Source: an uncultured Eubacteriales bacterium
GTDB taxonomy: Bacteria > Bacillota > Clostridia > Oscillospirales > CAG-382
Length of the DNA stretch: 64,000 nt
NCBI GenBank assembly: GCA_934444645.1
Contig: CAKSCV010000014.1
Coordinates: 1-64,000, forward strand
Reading direction: 5' to 3'
Shown in pieces: positions 61,791-64,000 of the stretch. The first letter of the stretch is position 1. Each line of letters starts with the position of its first letter. Made by a program: the position numbers and the translations under genes. The notes under the pieces are model-generated. The model saw only the letters and a list, made by a program, of their open reading frames with translations. It searched no databases and was not told the origin of the DNA.

Positions 61791-61875
61791 GCCCTGCCGC
61801 AGAATGCAGAAAATGCCCTGCGGCGGACTTTATGTGCGCTTAGAGTGCTTGTGCGTTTGTGCCGCAGGGCTTTTT
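61791..61875 (+). promoter_or_regulatory. murA leader attenuator: two competing hairpins
   Basis: The terminator is GCCCTGCGGC (61815-61824) pairing over 10 bp with GCCGCAGGGC (61861-61870), then five T. An upstream near-copy, GCCCTGCCGCAG (61791-61802), can pair through CCGCAG with CTGCGG (61818-61823), which would break the terminator stem. It lies between the murA promoter and gene. The trigger is unknown. Confidence 0.65.
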
Positions 61876-61943
61876 GGGTGCATATACGTATCGGCAGATT
61901 CTTTTTTTACTCAGTCACCATGCTTTGAAAGGAATGGCTCTTA

Positions 61944-63245
61944 ATGGAGAAAATTGTCATTACCGGCAATAAACCATTACATGGAACAATCGAGGTTAGC
62001 GGCATGAAAAACGCCGCTGTTGCCATCGTATTCGGCACGATTTTGGCCGAAGATAAATGTACGCTCGGCAATATCCCGATGATCAGCGATATTGCGGATG
62101 CTTTTGAAATACTCACCGCCGTCGGTGCAAGAATCCGGCGTATTGATAAAACCACTTATGAGATCGACACAACGTGCATCACCCCCTGTTCCGCTCCGTA
62201 TGACCTTGTGAAGAAATTCCGCGCGTCGTACTATATTCTCGGCGCGGAGCTCGGCCGCTTCGGCAGAGCCAAGGCTGCCTATCCCGGCGGCTGCGACATC
62301 GGCATCCGTCCGATCGACCAGCATATCAAGGGCTTTAAGGCACTCGGTGCAAACGTAGAATCGGTTTCGCGCGGCGGCTATGTCGATATCACCACCGAGG
62401 ACGGCCATCTGTACGGCGATTCGGTGTATCTCGACGTGGTTTCGGTTGGCGCGACCATCAATATCATGCTTGCCGCCTGCAAGGCGAAAGGCACGACTGT
62501 CATTGACAACGCTGCGCGCGAACCGCACGTGGTTGACCTTGCAAACTTTCTTAACTCCTGCGGTGCGGACATTTCCGGCGCCGGCACGGAGGTCATCAAG
62601 ATCCGCGGCGTGGAGAAGCTCCACGGTGTGCATTACGACATTATTCCGGATATGATTGAAGCCGGAACGTATATGATCGCGGCGGCAGCTACCGGCGGCG
62701 ATCTGACCATCACAAACGTCATCCCCAAGCACCTTGACACCGTGACGGCAAAGCTGCTTGAAATGGGCGTCAACGTTGAGGAATTCGACGATGCCGTGCG
62801 CGTTTCGGCGTTCGGCTGCACGCTCAAGGGAACGTATGTCAAAACCGCTCCGTATCCGGGCTTCCCGACTGATATGAATCCGCAGATGGGCGTGCTGATG
62901 TGTGTTGCCAAGGGCGAATCCAGCATCCGGGAGGGTGTTTGGGACAACCGCTTCAAATATGTGGATGAACTTATCCGCATGGGCGCAAAAATCAAAAGCG
63001 ATTCACAGTACGCAGTCTTCACCGGCGTTTCGCACCTGCACGGCGCACCCATTTCCGCGTGCGATCTGCGTGCGGGAGCCGCCTTTATCATTGCCGGACT
63101 GATGGCGCACGGTGTGACCGAGATCGATCATATCCACCATATCCAGCGCGGCTACGAGGATATCGTCGGCAAGCTGCAAAAGGTCGGCGCGGATATCACG
63201 CTTCGCTACGAACCGGACGACGCCGGTGTCTTGAGCGTCGGCTGA
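61944..63245 (+). CDS. murA: UDP-N-acetylglucosamine 1-carboxyvinyltransferase
   Basis: 433 aa. EPT-synthase fold with catalytic Lys22-Asn23 in VSGMKNAAVAI and the active-site Cys117 in AAYPGGCDIGIRPIDQH. The Cys (not Asp) predicts sensitivity to fosfomycin, and the RPIDQHIKG stretch binds substrate. It makes the first committed peptidoglycan precursor. AAAGGA lies 9 nt before the ATG. Firmicutes often carry two murA paralogues; which one this is cannot be told. Confidence 0.96.
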   Translation: MEKIVITGNKPLHGTIEVSGMKNAAVAIVFGTILAEDKCTLGNIPMISDIADAFEILTAVGARIRRIDKTTYEIDTTCITPCSAPYDLVKKFRASYYILGAELGRFGRAKAAYPGGCDIGIRPIDQHIKGFKALGANVESVSRGGYVDITTEDGHLYGDSVYLDVVSVGATINIMLAACKAKGTTVIDNAAREPHVVDLANFLNSCGADISGAGTEVIKIRGVEKLHGVHYDIIPDMIEAGTYMIAAAATGGDLTITNVIPKHLDTVTAKLLEMGVNVEEFDDAVRVSAFGCTLKGTYVKTAPYPGFPTDMNPQMGVLMCVAKGESSIREGVWDNRFKYVDELIRMGAKIKSDSQYAVFTGVSHLHGAPISACDLRAGAAFIIAGLMAHGVTEIDHIHHIQRGYEDIVGKLQKVGADITLRYEPDDAGVLSVG

Positions 63246-63262
63246 CAAAACAATATAAAAAT

Positions 63263-63303
63263 AGCAGGCCGGCACAAATGCGTCAGCCTGCTTTCCGTTT
63301 TTC
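63263..63303. terminator. Terminator between murA and the small hypothetical gene
   Basis: AGCAGGC (63263-63269) pairs with GCCTGCT (63286-63292), followed by TTCCGTTTTT. Confidence 0.7.
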
Positions 63304-63315
63304 GCGGTTTCGCGG

Positions 63316-63660
63316 TTACGATAAATGCGCTTCGTAATACACGGTCACGGTGCGCTCTTTTCCGGTGTCGAGATCCACGAACGTGATGACGCAGCCGTCA
63401 AGGCTCATGAATTCCCAGATGCTCATCTCGTCCACCGCCAGCCGGAAAACCGTATTCGTTCCGACCGTGGCGCAAAGCTCTTTCTTGTTTTCACCGATGA
63501 GATTGAGATGTCCGCCGCGCGCAAGAATGGTATCCACGCCGGTTTCGTCCTTTTCGGATATGTATTTGAACGGCGTGTCGTGCAGCTTTGCCGCAATGCG
63601 GCGTTTGGTTTGCAGCTCCTTGGAGCCTTTGCCGAAAAGGGCGGTAAGTTTTTCAAACAT
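63316..63660 (-). CDS. Small cytoplasmic hypothetical protein
   Basis: 114 aa, start 63660 with AGGAG 7 nt upstream. The N-terminus is basic and helical (FEKLTALFGKGSKELQTKRRIAAKL), followed by mixed alpha/beta sequence and VTVYYEAHLS at the end. It has no signal peptide, membrane helix or motif I know. It is divergent from the gene at 63709; only 48 bp separate the starts. Confidence 0.65.
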   Translation of the reverse strand: MFEKLTALFGKGSKELQTKRRIAAKLHDTPFKYISEKDETGVDTILARGGHLNLIGENKKELCATVGTNTVFRLAVDEMSIWEFMSLDGCVITFVDLDTGKERTVTVYYEAHLS

Positions 63661-63708
63661 TGTTTTTCTCCTAAAGTCTTGATTTGTAAAAAAAGAAAGG
63701 TCGTTCGT

Positions 63709-64000
63709 ATGAAAATTACAATAGATCGGGAACACCTTATTTATTCGCCGCCTGTCAATACACAGACTTCAAAGTGGGGCGTGTATGCCATTCCGAAGAT
63801 GTGGCGCGACACCGGCGGCGAGCTTGTCGTGCGCTTCAACGGGGAAGCGGACAGCGGCATCTGTGAGCAATGCGTGCCGAACCTGTACTTTGTTTCACAG
63901 GATGACGGCGAAACCTGGAAGCGGATCGATGACGGCGAAAGCCGTTATGACATTAAATACCTGACCGGCATCAATCCGCCTTTTGTCAAGCGGAAAAACG
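63709..64000 (+). CDS. Asp-box (sialidase-like) protein, 5' part only
   Basis: An open frame from ATG 63709 (AAAGG 9 nt upstream) runs off the window after 97 codons. The visible part starts MKITIDREHLIYSPPVNTQT and contains FVSQDDGETWKRI, a good match to the sialidase/BNR Asp box S-x-D-x-G-x-T-W. No signal peptide is visible. Such proteins include sialidases and other beta-propeller glycosidases; the family cannot be fixed from this part. Confidence 0.7.
   Translation, partial: MKITIDREHLIYSPPVNTQTSKWGVYAIPKMWRDTGGELVVRFNGEADSGICEQCVPNLYFVSQDDGETWKRIDDGESRYDIKYLTGINPPFVKRKN

Overview
The window reads as chromosome from a spore-forming, gut-associated Clostridia-type Firmicute, probably near the Oscillospiraceae/Christensenellales; genus not resolvable here. 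The grounds are a Firmicutes-type rpsL-rpsG-fusA-tuf cluster, spoVG, an SRP RNA of the long type, an orphan walH/walI-like pair, strong AGGAGG ribosome sites, near-consensus SigA promoters (TTGACA, 17 nt, TATAAT), many glycan-active genes, and sugar importer permeases without their own ATPase. Coding DNA is moderately GC-rich. A clearly AT-rich patch lies at about 31.5-32.95 kb.

Layout. 0-0.47 kb: tandem ~80-bp repeats and a run of small hairpins. 0.47-4.2 kb: a GmhA-like isomerase, a MATE exporter with a divergent WYL regulator, and a small secreted protein. 4.3-7.3 kb: a 985-aa GH99/WbsX-like protein. 7.6-12.2 kb: an ECF sigma/anti-sigma pair, a lipoprotein and an AlgI/AlgJ-like polysaccharide O-acetylation pair. 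12.4-17.0 kb: the str operon, with extra promoters. 17.1-18.3 kb: an FMN riboswitch controlling ribU, and a small ferredoxin. 18.5-26.2 kb: a five-gene cluster of two sugar-ABC permeases, a very long coiled-coil HlyD-like adaptor, a MacB-periplasmic-domain-like protein and an oversized solute-binding lipoprotein. 26.3-29.8 kb: MgtC family, CPA2 antiporter and LysR. 29.8-31.2 kb: GH29 fucosidase. 31.3-33.0 kb: an AT-rich patch with a 41-aa peptide gene, an RNA leader with a terminator, and an SLH-like protein. 33-37.4 kb: aconitase, lipoprotein and isocitrate dehydrogenase. 37.5-44.6 kb: SbcD-like nuclease, L31, DegT aminotransferase, AraC regulator, murC, spoVG, SRP RNA and birA. 44.7-49 kb: secreted protein, LytTR regulator and acetylesterase. 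49.1-53.1 kb: a glycerol-3-phosphate oxidation operon ending in glpP, with a leader terminator that GlpP probably controls. 53.4-59 kb: a 1139-aa surface protein and a GH78-like protein. 59.2-63.7 kb: walH/walI-like pair, murA behind a leader terminator, a small hypothetical, and the start of an Asp-box protein.

The genes suggest a glycan forager. Fucosidase, rhamnosidase-like, acetylesterase, GH99-like and sialidase-like proteins would release sugars or remodel glycans, and the ABC permease cluster would import a product. Envelope genes (murA, murC, WalHI-like, O-acetylation pair, ECF system) and the aconitase/IDH arm for 2-oxoglutarate complete the picture. Regulation by premature termination recurs: the leaders of ribU, the glycerol-3-phosphate operon, murA and the SLH-like gene each hold an intrinsic terminator. 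The strongest candidate for an undescribed system is the ATPase-less 18.5-26.2 kb cluster. The SLH-gene leader RNA and the orphan walHI-like pair come next.
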